DNA from: Paraglaciecola polaris LMG 21857
GTDB taxonomy: Bacteria; Pseudomonadota; Gammaproteobacteria; Enterobacterales; Alteromonadaceae
Direction: 5' to 3'
DNA: 64,000 nucleotides
Assembly: GCF_000315055.1 (NCBI RefSeq)
Contig: NZ_BAER01000115.1
Location: 62,001 to 126,000, forward strand
Shown here: positions 19,766 to 29,940 of the stretch, in pieces
Layout of the letters: each line of letters opens with the position of its first letter
Position numbering within the stretch: the stretch's first letter is position 1
Program-made: the position numbers and the translations under genes
Notes under the pieces: model-generated
Database searches by the model: none
The model's input: only the letters and a program-made list of their open reading frames with translations
Told to the model about the DNA's origin: nothing

Positions 19766-20245
19766 CTAAACTTTATGTTTCATCATACGTTCTTTGTCTC
19801 TTGCCCAGTCTCGGTCTTTAACAGCATCACGTTTGTCATGTTCGTGTTTACCTTTACCTAGGTAAATTTCGACTTTTACCCAGTTTTTCTTCCAATACAT
19901 GGCTGTGGCGAGTATTGAAAAACCTTGGCGTTCAACTGAGCCAATTAGCTTGTCGAGTTCGCGCTTTTTAAGCAGTAGTTTGCGTCGGCGAATGGGTTCG
20001 CACACCACGTGACTTGATGCTTGGTTAAGAGGTTGAATGGTACTACCAATTAAAAAGGCTTCGCCTTTGTGAAGGGTAACGTAGCTGTCTGATAAATTTA
20101 CTTTCCCAGAACGAATGCTTTTGACTTCCCACCCTTGTAATTCGACGCCCGCTTCGATTTTATCTTGCAAGATATAATCGTGCCGTGCCTTCTTATTTAA
20201 AGCGATGGTATTGCTTGTGGCTGATTTTGACTTCTTTCTATTCAT
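19766..20245 (-). CDS. smpB: SsrA-binding protein
   Basis: The 159-aa protein binds tmRNA and places it in the empty ribosomal A site during trans-translation. The oligonucleotide-binding barrel is recognisable from [20 protein letters not shown] through the [18 protein letters not shown] segment, and the basic C-terminal tail ([21 protein letters not shown]) that reads the mRNA channel is present. Length is normal. It is divergent from ratA-ratB, the usual gammaproteobacterial arrangement, and adjacent to ssrA. Confidence 0.98.
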   Translation of the reverse strand: MNRKKSKSATSNTIALNKKARHDYILQDKIEAGVELQGWEVKSIRSGKVNLSDSYVTLHKGEAFLIGSTIQPLNQASSHVVCEPIRRRKLLLKKRELDKLIGSVERQGFSILATAMYWKKNWVKVEIYLGKGKHEHDKRDAVKDRDWARDKERMMKHKV

Positions 20246-20370
20246 GGGGAAGTATTATAATGGTTGTTATTCGCGGTACAACAAAAATCACTGATATTGA
20301 AATAGATATATGATTTTATGCTAGTATTTTGCGCTTATAAAAACTGACTGACCCATTTCAAGGGGACTTG

Positions 20371-20799
20371 ATGCCTAATGTGACCCGCAGCGCTTTGGTA
20401 GCTTTTAGTGCTGAAACAATGTTTGATTTGATAAATGACGTGCCGCGTTATCCTGAATTTTTACCAGGCTGTGCCGAAACCAAGGTTATCCATGCTGATA
20501 CTCACAGCATGGAAGCCTCGCTACTTATTTCCAAGGCGGGAATAAAGCAATGGTTTACCACACGTAATGAGCTATCCCGGGGCGAGTACATCAAAATGCA
20601 TTTAATCGACGGGCCGTTTTCTGAATTGCGTGGTGGCTGGACTTTCACCGCGCTAACTGACAGTGCCTGCAAAATTGAGCTGAATTTGGACTTTGCCTTT
20701 TCTAGTCGGTTAGTGGAAATGGCCTTTGGTCGAGTATTCAATGCTATTGCATCCAATATGGTGGTTGCCTTTACCACGCGAGCAAAAGAGATATATTAA
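20371..20799 (+). CDS. ratA: START-domain ribosome-association/coenzyme Q-type protein RatA
   Basis: The 142-aa SRPBCC/START-like protein matches the RatA/PasT family: [17 protein letters not shown] near the N-terminus and a hydrophobic C-terminal helix ([17 protein letters not shown]). Family members have been linked to ribosome subunit association and to Coq10-like ubiquinone binding. I chose ATG 20371, which is preceded by AGGGG; a TTG one codon earlier is possible. The stop shares a base with the ratB start, so the pair is coupled. Confidence 0.92.
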   Translation: MPNVTRSALVAFSAETMFDLINDVPRYPEFLPGCAETKVIHADTHSMEASLLISKAGIKQWFTTRNELSRGEYIKMHLIDGPFSELRGGWTFTALTDSACKIELNLDFAFSSRLVEMAFGRVFNAIASNMVVAFTTRAKEIY

Positions 20800-21125
20800 T
20801 GAGCGACAAACAAATAAACCTTGAAGTAGCTTATGCACTGCCTGATCAGCAAGCGTTATTAGAGGTGGTGGTGGAAAGCGGGCATACGGTTGAAGAAGCC
20901 ATAGCGGCTTCCGGTATTTTGCAACGCTTTGCTGATATTGATTTAAGCAAGAGTAAAGTGGGTATTTGGAATCGCACCTGCAAATTAACGGATGTGCCCC
21001 AAGACGGCGATCGCATTGAGATTTACCGTCCGTTAATTGCCGATCCAAAAGAAGCTCGTCGTCGCCGAGCAGAAAAGGCCAAAGACGAAGGACGCGCAAA
21101 CAAAGTGACCGGTGGTAGGGCGTAA
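20799..21125 (+). CDS. ratB: RnfH-family ubiquitin-fold protein RatB
   Basis: The 108-aa beta-grasp protein of the UPF0125/RnfH family has the [11 protein letters not shown] start, a [10 protein letters not shown] helix, and the conserved [22 protein letters not shown] core. The C-terminal tail is basic and disordered ([15 protein letters not shown]). The family partners RatA in the conserved smpB-ratA-ratB locus; its molecular role is not established. The ATG overlaps the ratA stop by one base. Confidence 0.92.
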   Translation: MSDKQINLEVAYALPDQQALLEVVVESGHTVEEAIAASGILQRFADIDLSKSKVGIWNRTCKLTDVPQDGDRIEIYRPLIADPKEARRRRAEKAKDEGRANKVTGGRA

Positions 21126-21168
21126 TACCCACCCATATAGCCTGCGGTATTACGCGTAGTAGTCGAAC

Positions 21169-21852
21169 CTAAAAGCGCAGGCCCAGCGCATCACATAAAA
21201 ACTTTTGTAAAGGCTGCGCTCGGCCATAACGAGTCGCAATCAATTCACACACCTTGCCACTTAACAGCTGCTCTTTGTTTATGGGGCACATAGCAATAAA
21301 GTCTTTGCGTTTGATTTCTTCAATCATGGGTGACTCAGTGTCATAGCCTTTGGGGGGGCGAGTTAATGCGTCTCCCGCCATATGGTAATACTCAGTAAAA
21401 GGTTGATGTTCTATGGCATCTTGGTACACGGCGGGTTTACGCTGTATGTGTTCACGGATCGCACGCAGCGCATCAGGTTGCGGGTGCCAAGTTCCCACAG
21501 CTAAGAATATTTCTTGGGTTGATATATGCAGATAAAACCCTGGGGAGTGCACGTCTTTGCCTATTTCGTGGCGAAATTGAATACCCACGTTCGTTTTATA
21601 CGGTGACTTGTCTTTGGAAAAGCGCACATCGCGATATACCCGCATGAGTGAGCCACCAACTTTTTTCGGTGACGCCTCATAATGGGGCGATATCATGGGG
21701 ATCCAGTTTTGCATTTCGCTGATAAACGCCAAGGCAGGGCTACGAACTAAGTCTTCGTAACGCTGCTTGTTGTTATTAAACCATTCGCGGTCGTTGTTTT
21801 TCTCTAACTCGTGCAAAAAGGTAAATAGCGAAGGTGCAAAGTGGGTAAACAT
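21169..21852 (-). CDS. DUF2461 (TIGR02453) family protein
   Basis: The 227-aa cytosolic protein has the family pattern FLHELEKNNDREWFNNNKQRY near the N-terminus, followed by RVYRDVRFSKDKSPYKTN and GFYLHI. The biochemical function of the family is unknown. The frame is open to a TTG at 21903, but I place the start at ATG 21852 because the family begins close to the FLxxLxxNNxREWF motif and an AAGG precedes this ATG. It lies alone between ratB and ppsR, convergent with ratB. Confidence 0.85.
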   Translation of the reverse strand: MFTHFAPSLFTFLHELEKNNDREWFNNNKQRYEDLVRSPALAFISEMQNWIPMISPHYEASPKKVGGSLMRVYRDVRFSKDKSPYKTNVGIQFRHEIGKDVHSPGFYLHISTQEIFLAVGTWHPQPDALRAIREHIQRKPAVYQDAIEHQPFTEYYHMAGDALTRPPKGYDTESPMIEEIKRKDFIAMCPINKEQLLSGKVCELIATRYGRAQPLQKFLCDALGLRF

Positions 21853-21973
21853 AGGCAAGCCTTGTGGATTGATTTCCAACAGCTTACCCATTGCTAAGGG
21901 CAAATCAAGCGAGCTAAAACGGACAATTGTTACATGATCTTTTTAGTCGACAAAAGAGTCCGCAAATCGCTAG

Positions 21974-22786
21974 CTAGTAGTTTTTACGTTTTAGTCCTGT
22001 GGTGGCGAGTATTTTGGCTGAAATTTCTTCAATGGAATAGCGGGTGCTGTTTAAGAACGGAATTTTTTCTTTGCGATATAGGTTTTCTACTTCTCGCAAT
22101 TCCATGCGGCACTGCTGCATAGAGGCGTAGCGGCTATTGGCTCGTCGCTCAGAGCGGATTTGATGCAAACGTTCTACCTCTATGGTTAAGCCAAATAATT
22201 TGTCTTTGTAGCGTTTCAGAGCCGGCGGCATTTTAAGTACATCGCCCATGTCTTCTTCGGTGAAAGGGTAGTTTGCCGCTTTGATCCCATACTGCAACGC
22301 TAAGTATAAACTGGTGGGCGTTTTACCCGAACGGGATACTCCCACCAGGATAATATCGGCTGCGTCATAATCCCGTAAATTTGACCCATCATCATTGGCA
22401 AGGGCGTAGTTGACCGCTTCGATTCTGATGTCGTAAGTCTTTTCGTGAATACTATGGGTACGATGTTTTTCTGGCTTCGATGGCACCCCTAATACGATTT
22501 CCAATGGGGCAACAAATTGGTCGAGAAAATTGTAGTTAATACCCACTGATTTCGCGATCACTTTACGCACATCTGTGTTTACTATGGTGTAAAACACAAG
22601 GGGGCGTTGACCATCATCTTGAAAACTTTCAGATATTTTTTTAACAACTTGTTGCGCATGTTCGATCGTTTCCACGAAGGGAATAGTGATATGTTCGAAC
22701 TTTATCGTGAATAAAGACAGCAAAGCGTGGCCAAATACCTCCGAAGTTATCGCTGTGCCATCTGAAATATAGTAAGCCGTTCGCAT
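21974..22786 (-). CDS. ppsR: Phosphoenolpyruvate synthase regulatory protein (bifunctional kinase/phosphorylase)
   Basis: The 270-aa DUF299-family enzyme inactivates PEP synthase by ADP-dependent phosphorylation of a threonine next to the catalytic histidine, and reactivates it by phosphate-dependent removal. The P-loop GVSRSGKT is at residues 149-156, and the N-terminal YYISDGTAITSE signature is intact. It is divergent from ppsA across a 211-base promoter region, the normal arrangement. Confidence 0.96.
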   Translation of the reverse strand: MRTAYYISDGTAITSEVFGHALLSLFTIKFEHITIPFVETIEHAQQVVKKISESFQDDGQRPLVFYTIVNTDVRKVIAKSVGINYNFLDQFVAPLEIVLGVPSKPEKHRTHSIHEKTYDIRIEAVNYALANDDGSNLRDYDAADIILVGVSRSGKTPTSLYLALQYGIKAANYPFTEEDMGDVLKMPPALKRYKDKLFGLTIEVERLHQIRSERRANSRYASMQQCRMELREVENLYRKEKIPFLNSTRYSIEEISAKILATTGLKRKNY

Positions 22787-22997
22787 AACATCTCCTTAAC
22801 AATGTAGTAATATAATTACATAAATAAATTAAATTTTACTTTCTTCTATGCTGCATTCTAAAATCCCTCACGTAAAAAGCTAGGCGCTTGAGAAATATAA
22901 TTTTTTTCGACGTTTTGTGAGCGGCATTTTGACTAACTATCTGGGGTTGTCATTGTTGGCAGCTTACACAATTGAGTTCATCTTGGAGACGAATTAA

Positions 22998-25373
22998 ATG
23001 CAAGAAAATGTACTTTGGTATCAGCAATTGGGAATGGACGACGTGGGCGTCGTCGGTGGTAAAAATGCATCCCTTGGCGAAATGATTTCTAATCTTTCAA
23101 ATGCTGGTGTACAGGTACCCGGTGGTTTTGCCACAACGGCATCAGCGTTTAACCTTTTCCTCGAACAAAGTGGCCTTGAGGCTCGTATCCACGTTTTACT
23201 CGACAGTTTAGATGTGGATGACATTCCTGCATTGGGCGAAGCAGGTAAAACGATCCGCCAGTGGATCATAGATACGCCATTTTTACCGGAACTTGAAGCC
23301 GACATCACCTCAGCTTTTAAAACATTGCAAGGGGATGCCGGAGACGAAGCTTCGTTTGCCGTTCGCTCATCCGCTACCGCAGAAGATATGCCAGATGCAT
23401 CATTTGCTGGTCAACAAGAAACGTTTCTAAACGTAAAGGGTATTGATGCGGTGATGGTTGCCATCAAACACGTATATGCCTCTTTATTTAACGACCGTGC
23501 CATTTCTTATCGTGTGCATCAAGGTTACGACCACAAAGGTGTGGCATTATCTGCCGGTATTCAGCGCATGGTACGCAGTGACTGTGCTGCCTCAGGCGTT
23601 ATGTTCACCATAGACACAGAGTCAGGTTTTGAAGATGTGGTATTTATCACTTCGTCTTACGGCTTGGGTGAAATGGTTGTGCAGGGTGCGGTTAACCCAG
23701 ATGAATTCTATGTGCATAAACCAACTTTAGATAAAGGCTTTCCCGCGGTTGTACGTCGTAATTTAGGCAGTAAATTAACCAAGATGATTTACTCTGACGA
23801 CTTGAATCACGGTAAGCAAGTGGAAATTGTTGATATCGACAGAGCCGATAGCGTTGTGTTTTCACTGACCGACGATGAAGTACAAGAATTAGCCAAACAA
23901 GCGCAAATCATCGAGAAGCATTACAAACGTGCAATGGACATTGAGTGGGCCAAAGATGGTATTGACGGCAAGTTGTACATTGTTCAAGCGCGCCCAGAAA
24001 CCGTGCGTAGTCGTGAAGATATTCAAGTTATCGAGCGTTTCCGCTTAAACGGTAAAGCCAACGTGGTCTGTGAAGGACGTTCAATCGGCCATAAAATTGG
24101 TGCAGGTGTGGCCAAGGTGCTGGGCTCTATCGAAGAGATGGATCAAATTCAAGCCGGTGATGTACTGGTAACTGACATGACGGACCCGGATTGGGAACCC
24201 ATCATGAAGAAGGCGTCTGCGATTGTGACTAATCGTGGTGGCCGTACGTGTCACGCGGCTATCATCGCCCGTGAATTAGGTATTCCGGCAGTTGTCGGTT
24301 GTGGTAATGCCACTGACCTGATTAAAAACGGTGATAAAATCACAGTGTCCTGTGCTGAAGGCGATACTGGTTTTATCTACGGTGATGTGCTTGATTTTGA
24401 TGTGGTGACCTCACGCATTGATTCTATGCCTGAAATCCCGATGAAAGTGATGATGAACGTGGGTAATCCCGATCGTGCTTTTGATTTCGCCCGTTTACCA
24501 AACCACGGTGTTGGCCTTGCCCGTCTAGAGTTCATTATCAATCGCATGATTGGTGTGCACCCTAAAGCTTTACTCAATTTTGACCAACAACCTGAAGAGC
24601 TCAAACAAGAAATCAACGCAATGATCGCCGGTTATGCGTCGCCTGTTGAGTTCTATATTGAAAAATTGGTTGAGGGTATCGCCACGATCGGCGCAGCGTT
24701 CGCACCGAAGAAAGTGATCGTGCGTATGTCTGATTTTAAATCAAACGAGTACTACAACTTAGTTGGTGGTTACCAATACGAGCCAGACGAAGAAAACCCT
24801 ATGCTGGGCTTCCGTGGTGCGAGCCGTTATATTTCTGAAGACTTCCGTGATTGTTTTGCCCTTGAGTGTGAAGCCATTAAACGGGTACGTAACAAAATGG
24901 ACTTGACCAATGTTGAGATCATGATCCCATTTGTGCGCACACTTGAAGAAGGTCGTAAGGTTATTGAGCTACTCGCTGAGCAAGGCCTAGTGCAAGGTGA
25001 GAATGGTTTACGTGTCATCATGATGTGTGAATTACCATCAAATGCTTTATTAGCCGATCAGTTCTTGGACATTTTCGACGGTTTCTCAATCGGTTCGAAC
25101 GATTTAACCCAATTAACTCTGGGACTGGATCGCGATTCCGGCGTAATTGCCCACCTGTTTGATGAACGAGACCCAGCGGTAAAAGCGTTATTGGCAATGG
25201 CAATACAAGCTGCCAAGAAACGTGGGAAATACGTGGGTATCTGTGGCCAAGGGCCATCTGATCACGAAGACCTAGCTGCATGGTTAGTTGAGCAAGGTAT
25301 CGACAGCGTATCGTTAAACCCAGATACCGTTGTTGAGACTTGGTTGTACTTAGGGGAAAAACACGCGAAGTAA
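22998..25373 (+). CDS. ppsA: Phosphoenolpyruvate synthase
   Basis: The 791-aa enzyme converts pyruvate, ATP and water to PEP, AMP and phosphate at the entry to gluconeogenesis. The N-terminal ATP-grasp domain (1-340) has [10 protein letters not shown] and [20 protein letters not shown]. The swivelling phosphohistidine domain (about 380-460) has [15 protein letters not shown] with the catalytic His and the regulatory Thr two residues before it. The C-terminal TIM barrel (470-790) has the [11 protein letters not shown] and GICGQGPSD motifs. The upstream GGAGAC supports the start. Length matches E. coli PpsA (792 aa). Confidence 0.98.
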   Translation: MQENVLWYQQLGMDDVGVVGGKNASLGEMISNLSNAGVQVPGGFATTASAFNLFLEQSGLEARIHVLLDSLDVDDIPALGEAGKTIRQWIIDTPFLPELEADITSAFKTLQGDAGDEASFAVRSSATAEDMPDASFAGQQETFLNVKGIDAVMVAIKHVYASLFNDRAISYRVHQGYDHKGVALSAGIQRMVRSDCAASGVMFTIDTESGFEDVVFITSSYGLGEMVVQGAVNPDEFYVHKPTLDKGFPAVVRRNLGSKLTKMIYSDDLNHGKQVEIVDIDRADSVVFSLTDDEVQELAKQAQIIEKHYKRAMDIEWAKDGIDGKLYIVQARPETVRSREDIQVIERFRLNGKANVVCEGRSIGHKIGAGVAKVLGSIEEMDQIQAGDVLVTDMTDPDWEPIMKKASAIVTNRGGRTCHAAIIARELGIPAVVGCGNATDLIKNGDKITVSCAEGDTGFIYGDVLDFDVVTSRIDSMPEIPMKVMMNVGNPDRAFDFARLPNHGVGLARLEFIINRMIGVHPKALLNFDQQPEELKQEINAMIAGYASPVEFYIEKLVEGIATIGAAFAPKKVIVRMSDFKSNEYYNLVGGYQYEPDEENPMLGFRGASRYISEDFRDCFALECEAIKRVRNKMDLTNVEIMIPFVRTLEEGRKVIELLAEQGLVQGENGLRVIMMCELPSNALLADQFLDIFDGFSIGSNDLTQLTLGLDRDSGVIAHLFDERDPAVKALLAMAIQAAKKRGKYVGICGQGPSDHEDLAAWLVEQGIDSVSLNPDTVVETWLYLGEKHAK

Positions 25374-25431
25374 ATAACGCTAAAATACACTACTGACTAA
25401 CAATAATAATAAAAATCAGTACCCTACAGGT

Positions 25432-25463
25432 AAAAAGGCTGTCATATGACAGCCTTTTTTTAT
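25432..25463 (+). terminator. Rho-independent terminator of ppsA
   Basis: A long, near-perfect palindrome AAAAAGGCTGTCA/TGACAGCCTTTTT is followed by T. It lies about 60 bases after the ppsA stop. Confidence 0.88.
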
Positions 25464-25521
25464 GGGGAATGATGGGACGTAACCAGCGCCTAAGTAAATG
25501 GGGCTAACAACTACAAAACGC

Positions 25522-25740
25522 TTAATCCCGTAATTTTCGATTGAGTAACATGCGGTCAAGTTTGGCTGATGAACGACTCATACTATTTTGGCAGCGTTTT
25601 AACCAAGTTCTTGCCATCGGTACATCAACACTGAGTATTAACAAGCCCGCTAGCACTAACAGCATTGAGCCTGGAATAATAAACAACACTATGCCTGCAA
25701 GCAGAAGCACAGCGCCGAATCCGATACGTAGTTTTTTCAT
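25522..25740 (-). CDS. Small inner-membrane protein of PGPGW type
   Basis: The 72-aa protein has one or two hydrophobic segments (residues 7-21 and 26-39) separated by an IPGSML turn, followed by a basic amphipathic tail (TWLKRCQNSMSRSSAKL). The pattern of two helices around a Pro-Gly turn and an ARxWLKR sequence resembles the PGPGW family of putative membrane proteins, although the signature is degenerate. An AAAGGA ribosome site lies upstream. Function is unknown. Confidence 0.6.
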   Translation of the reverse strand: MKKLRIGFGAVLLLAGIVLFIIPGSMLLVLAGLLILSVDVPMARTWLKRCQNSMSRSSAKLDRMLLNRKLRD

Positions 25741-25958
25741 TATTAGTACATTCCTTTATTCATCATTACTGTTTACGCCACAAAGCGGGATCTTGCAACA
25801 AAGTACTTGTTACCAGTTATAACCATTAAATGGGCAAAACGCTCGTTAGGATATTATTTTTAATAAAACCTAATTAATTCCTAACACGTATTAGATGTTC
25901 GAGGCGCTTGGGTTGTATAATACTGCGCAATTGTTAACCCGCGAGAATAAAGAACATT

Positions 25959-28900
25959 ATGCCCCTGCATGAATTACCTGCCTTAGACGTTGAAACCGGC
26001 CCGCAATCCAATTATCAATCTTTTTTATCGGCCCTCAGGCGCAGTGAGTTTCGTGGGGACATTGAGTTTAGTTACGCCAGTCGGTTAGCAGTAGCTACTG
26101 ACAACTCAATTTATCAGTCTCTTCCTCAAGCAGTGGTGTTGCCGAAGTCGGTAGCTGACTTACAAATTATTGGTGAGCTTGCAAGTCAACATGATGATGT
26201 GACCTTTAGCGCCCGGGGCGGCGGTACAGGTACAAATGGTCAGTCTTTGACATCAGGTATTATTGTGGATGTGTCACGGCACATGAATCATATTCTTGAG
26301 ATCAATCCGCAGGAACGCTGGGTAAAAGTGCAAGCTGGGGTGGTGAAAGATCAGCTAAATGATGCGCTGCGCCCTTATGGCTTATTTTTTGCGCCTGACT
26401 TATCTACCAGTAACCGCGCCACCATAGGGGGCATGATCAGCACTGACGCGTCTGGTCAAGGTTCATTAGTGTACGGTAAAACCAGTGATCATGTGTTGGG
26501 GCTTACGTCAGTTTTAGCCGACGGTACCTTGCTTGAAACTGCACCCATGAGCATGGAACAAGCTAAACAAGTCGCGGCTAATAACAGCACAACCGGGCGG
26601 TTAGTTAAACAAATCCTCGAAACGTGCGTGGACAAACGACAACAAATTTTAGCTAAATTTCCACGAATGAACCGCTTTTTAACTGGCTATGATTTAGAGC
26701 ATGCGTTAAGCGATGATTTGTCTATGGTGGATGTGAGCCGGGTTATCGCCGGCTCTGAGGGCTCATTAGTTTTTGTGGCAGAAGCCAAGTTAAACGTTAC
26801 GCCGATTTCTAAACATAAAGCGTTAGTAAACATTAAATATGATTCATTTGAATCGGCTCTTCGCCATGCTCCGCATATGGTTGCAGCACAAGCAACATCA
26901 GTTGAAACCGTTGATAGCAATGTATTGAATCTAGCGAAACAAGACATTATCTGGCATCAGGTAAAAGACCTCATCACGGAAGTCGAAAATAAGGAAGTAC
27001 TCGGCTTAAATATGGTGGAGTACAACGGCGACTCTGATGATGAATTACAGGACAAAATCACCCAGCTTTGCGCGAAATTAGATAGCGCATTGGCACAAAG
27101 TGATGAGGGCGTGATCGGTTATCAAATTACCTTTGATAACGCAGATATCGGCAAAATTTATGCGATGCGTAAAAAGTCGGTGGGTTTGCTGGGCAAAACT
27201 AAAGGCCGTAAAAAACCACTGGCCTTTGTTGAAGATACCGGTGTTCCACCTGAGAATCTTGCCGATTTCATTATGGAGTTCCGGGCGTTATTGGACGCCA
27301 GAAACCTGAATTATGGCATGTTTGGCCACGTGGATGCGGGGGTGTTACATGTGCGCCCAGCACTGGATATGTGCGATCCTGAACAAGAGCAAATGATCCC
27401 GGATATTTCTAATCAGGTGTCGGCATTGGTGGCCAAATACGGCGGTTTGTTATGGGGCGAACACGGTAAAGGTTATCGTAGCGAATACGCCCCTGCGTTT
27501 TTTGGTGAAGAGCTTTATGCTGAGTTACGTAAAATCAAAAGCGCTTTTGATCCCCTGAATAAAATGAATCCCGGTAAGATCTGCACGCCCTATGAAAGCA
27601 CCGCGTCGTTAGTGAGCGTCGCTGGGGTAAAACGCGGTGCATTTGATCGCCAAATTCCGGTTGCTGTGCGTGATGCCTTTGAACCGGCCATGAGTTGTAA
27701 CGGCAATGGACTGTGTTTTAACTATGACACCACGTCAACCATGTGCCCGTCGAGCAAGATCACGTCAGATAGACGTCATAGTCCAAAAGGACGAGCGGGA
27801 GCGATGCGTGAATGGTTGCGCTTGTTGGCAAATAATAATGTTGATGTGAATGCACTGGAGCTTAATGGCAAAAGTCAGCATTGGTTTAAAAGATTGAATA
27901 ATTCTATGGGTAAGGCCCAATCGACGGATTTTTCACATGAAGTGTTAGAAGTGATGGACGGATGTTTGGCTTGTAAAGCATGTTCTAGCCAATGCCCGGT
28001 AAGTGTGGATGTACCGACTTTTCGTGCGCGTTTCTTGTCGCTCTACTATCAGCGATATTTGCGCCCAGGTAAAGATTACCTAGTGGCCAATATTGAAGCC
28101 ATGGCGCCATTGATGGCGAAGGCCCCGGATTTGGTGAACTTCTTTTTGAAACAAAACTGGATGAACAGCTTAATCAAAAAATCTGTGGGTTATGTGGATT
28201 CACCGCTATTGTCTTCACCGTCACTTAAAAATCAGCTGGCGGGACATCAAGCGAGTCGCTTTGACTTGGGCACGTTACAAGCACTAGGGGCAAAAGAGCG
28301 GGCTAAAAAAGTATTGATAGTACAGGACCCATTTACCAGCTTTTATGAAGCAGATTTACTGAGTGATTTAGTTAAGCTGATTGAATGTTTAGGTTATGAG
28401 CCCATTTTGTTGCCTTTTATGCCAAATGGGAAACCTCAGCACGTTAAGGGCTTTTTGAAAGAATTTGCCGCTACTGCTAAAGATAGCGCTGATTTTCTCA
28501 ATAAAATCGTCCCCTTAGGGATACCCATGATTGGGGTCGACCCCTCTTTAGTGCTTTGTTACCGGGACGAATACCAAAAAACACTCGGCGCGTCCCGGGG
28601 GAGTTTTGAGGTGCAGTTGATTCATGAATGGCTTGCAAGCGTCGCGTTACCTGAAGTAGATCAACAAGATAAACGTGAGTACGCTTTTTTTGGACATTGT
28701 ACCGAGAAAACGGCCTTGCCAGAGAGTGAGAAACATTGGCAGCAATTGTTTGAGCGTATGGGCATATCGCTTACACCTATTGCCGTTGGTTGTTGCGGCA
28801 TGGCGGGCACCTTTGGCCATGAAGCGAGCCACCTTGAACAATCAAAAGGAATTTACGCCCTAAGCTGGGAGAAAGCGGTTGCTAAATTTGAGTCGTCTCA

Positions 28901-29000
28901 AATCCTAGCCACAGGCTACTCTTGTCGCAGCCAAGTCGCGCGTATTGAGGGTGATAAACCTAAACACCCATTACAGGCGATGCTGGCGCACTTGTCTTAA
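25959..29000 (+). CDS. ydiJ: YdiJ-like FAD-linked oxidase/4Fe-4S protein (D-2-hydroxyglutarate dehydrogenase type)
   Basis: The 1013-aa protein fuses a VAO/PCMH flavin domain (about 40-270, with SARGGGTGTNGQSLTSGIIV) and an FAD-oxidase C domain (about 280-545, HVDAGVLHVRP) to an iron-sulfur/CCG-type part (about 560-1010). A ferredoxin-like motif CLACKACSSQCPV is at about 668-680, and CCGMAGTFGHE near the C-terminus is typical of glycolate-oxidase iron-sulfur subunits. YdiJ-type enzymes oxidise D-2-hydroxyacids such as D-2-hydroxyglutarate and feed electrons to the respiratory chain. Length is close to E. coli YdiJ (1018 aa). It is monocistronic. Confidence 0.9.
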   Translation: MPLHELPALDVETGPQSNYQSFLSALRRSEFRGDIEFSYASRLAVATDNSIYQSLPQAVVLPKSVADLQIIGELASQHDDVTFSARGGGTGTNGQSLTSGIIVDVSRHMNHILEINPQERWVKVQAGVVKDQLNDALRPYGLFFAPDLSTSNRATIGGMISTDASGQGSLVYGKTSDHVLGLTSVLADGTLLETAPMSMEQAKQVAANNSTTGRLVKQILETCVDKRQQILAKFPRMNRFLTGYDLEHALSDDLSMVDVSRVIAGSEGSLVFVAEAKLNVTPISKHKALVNIKYDSFESALRHAPHMVAAQATSVETVDSNVLNLAKQDIIWHQVKDLITEVENKEVLGLNMVEYNGDSDDELQDKITQLCAKLDSALAQSDEGVIGYQITFDNADIGKIYAMRKKSVGLLGKTKGRKKPLAFVEDTGVPPENLADFIMEFRALLDARNLNYGMFGHVDAGVLHVRPALDMCDPEQEQMIPDISNQVSALVAKYGGLLWGEHGKGYRSEYAPAFFGEELYAELRKIKSAFDPLNKMNPGKICTPYESTASLVSVAGVKRGAFDRQIPVAVRDAFEPAMSCNGNGLCFNYDTTSTMCPSSKITSDRRHSPKGRAGAMREWLRLLANNNVDVNALELNGKSQHWFKRLNNSMGKAQSTDFSHEVLEVMDGCLACKACSSQCPVSVDVPTFRARFLSLYYQRYLRPGKDYLVANIEAMAPLMAKAPDLVNFFLKQNWMNSLIKKSVGYVDSPLLSSPSLKNQLAGHQASRFDLGTLQALGAKERAKKVLIVQDPFTSFYEADLLSDLVKLIECLGYEPILLPFMPNGKPQHVKGFLKEFAATAKDSADFLNKIVPLGIPMIGVDPSLVLCYRDEYQKTLGASRGSFEVQLIHEWLASVALPEVDQQDKREYAFFGHCTEKTALPESEKHWQQLFERMGISLTPIAVGCCGMAGTFGHEASHLEQSKGIYALSWEKAVAKFESSQILATGYSCRSQVARIEGDKPKHPLQAMLAHLS

Positions 29001-29185
29001 AATAAAAGAAGTACAATAAAGGGTAGGGAATACTGAGTGTTCACTGCCATTTTTTGTGCTGTTATTGCAACATTATGAAGTGAATTTGCTTAAACCGAGC
29101 ACTGACGTTAAAAATAACGCTTTGGGCCGCGAAAGCACGCATGGTTTGGCGCAGCGAGTGAGTCGTTTTCGGTTGCTGTGACTGG

Positions 29186-29584
29186 TCAGGCGATTACTTT
29201 GCTAAACTCTCTATTTCTTAGCTTCGTAATCTGTTGTTTAGAAATTCCTTCTAGGCCGATTATATGTATTGGCTCAACAAACATGAGAAATGTTCTTTTG
29301 TCTCTTGTAACCCAGCCGTAGCAAATGAATGCTTTGTCTTCAGCGAAGTCCTGCTCTTTCTCAACAAAGCCGCCTGTAACTAAAGAAGCATTAGGATCGC
29401 TAGATGAGGTTGTAGTTATATGGATGAACCCAATCTCACTTTTAACCAGCACTCTGTCTGTGTGGCCCGCTGAATTAGTGCGATTCAATATGATTTCTGC
29501 GCTTTTCCCAAGTTTATTTAGGTGGTTCTTTACAAGTTCAGCTAGTGATTCTTTTCTTTCATGTACTGTGTTTCCAGTAATCAT
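29186..29584 (-). CDS. Hypothetical protein, 132 aa
   Basis: I do not recognise a family. The start at ATG 29584 is chosen because AAGGA lies nine bases upstream; an in-frame TTG at 29611 would extend it by nine residues. The protein is a mixed alpha/beta, soluble-looking domain: a charged N-terminal helix (HERKESLAELVKNHLNKLG), then alternating strands (SAEIILNRT, RVLVKSEIGFIHITTTSS, AFICYGWVTRDKRTFLMFVEP) and a short C-terminal helix. The alternation, with conserved-looking FICYGWV, could be a small nuclease-like or NERD-like fold, but no catalytic motif is clear. It is flanked by long A/T-rich spacers and may be an acquired gene. Confidence 0.6.
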   Translation of the reverse strand: MITGNTVHERKESLAELVKNHLNKLGKSAEIILNRTNSAGHTDRVLVKSEIGFIHITTTSSSDPNASLVTGGFVEKEQDFAEDKAFICYGWVTRDKRTFLMFVEPIHIIGLEGISKQQITKLRNREFSKVIA

Positions 29585-29940
29585 AAGTTCGTCCTTGTTG
29601 TCGTCTAACAATACTTTTATCGGGACAAATTTCGTGATTGCATCCGCATTTTATCATGGAATTTTTTCACCTTTTGTCATAAGTTATTTTTAACACAAGT
29701 AGTAACTTATTGTACAGATTGAATTTTTTCTTGTTCTACTTCTCTATCATCGGTGAATATGATGGAAGCCGAGGGTCATAATTAAACGAGCGCATCCCCA
29801 ACATATGTCTTTAACTGGTACTCTAGCGGATCATGATCGATTAAGATTAAATTTACTGATTAACAACGTCATACCAAGGTCTTAATGCTCACTAGGTTAC
29901 TCTGTGGCAGAGTAAGTTCGAGAATATATCAGGAGTCAAA
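29585..29940. other. A/T-rich spacer between two divergent genes
   Basis: About 355 bases without a gene. It contains an eight-base inverted repeat ATAAGTTA/TAACTTAT (29679-29710) and presumably the promoters of the leftward orphan and the rightward transferase gene. The transferase start is preceded by AGGAG (29931-29935). Confidence 0.4.
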
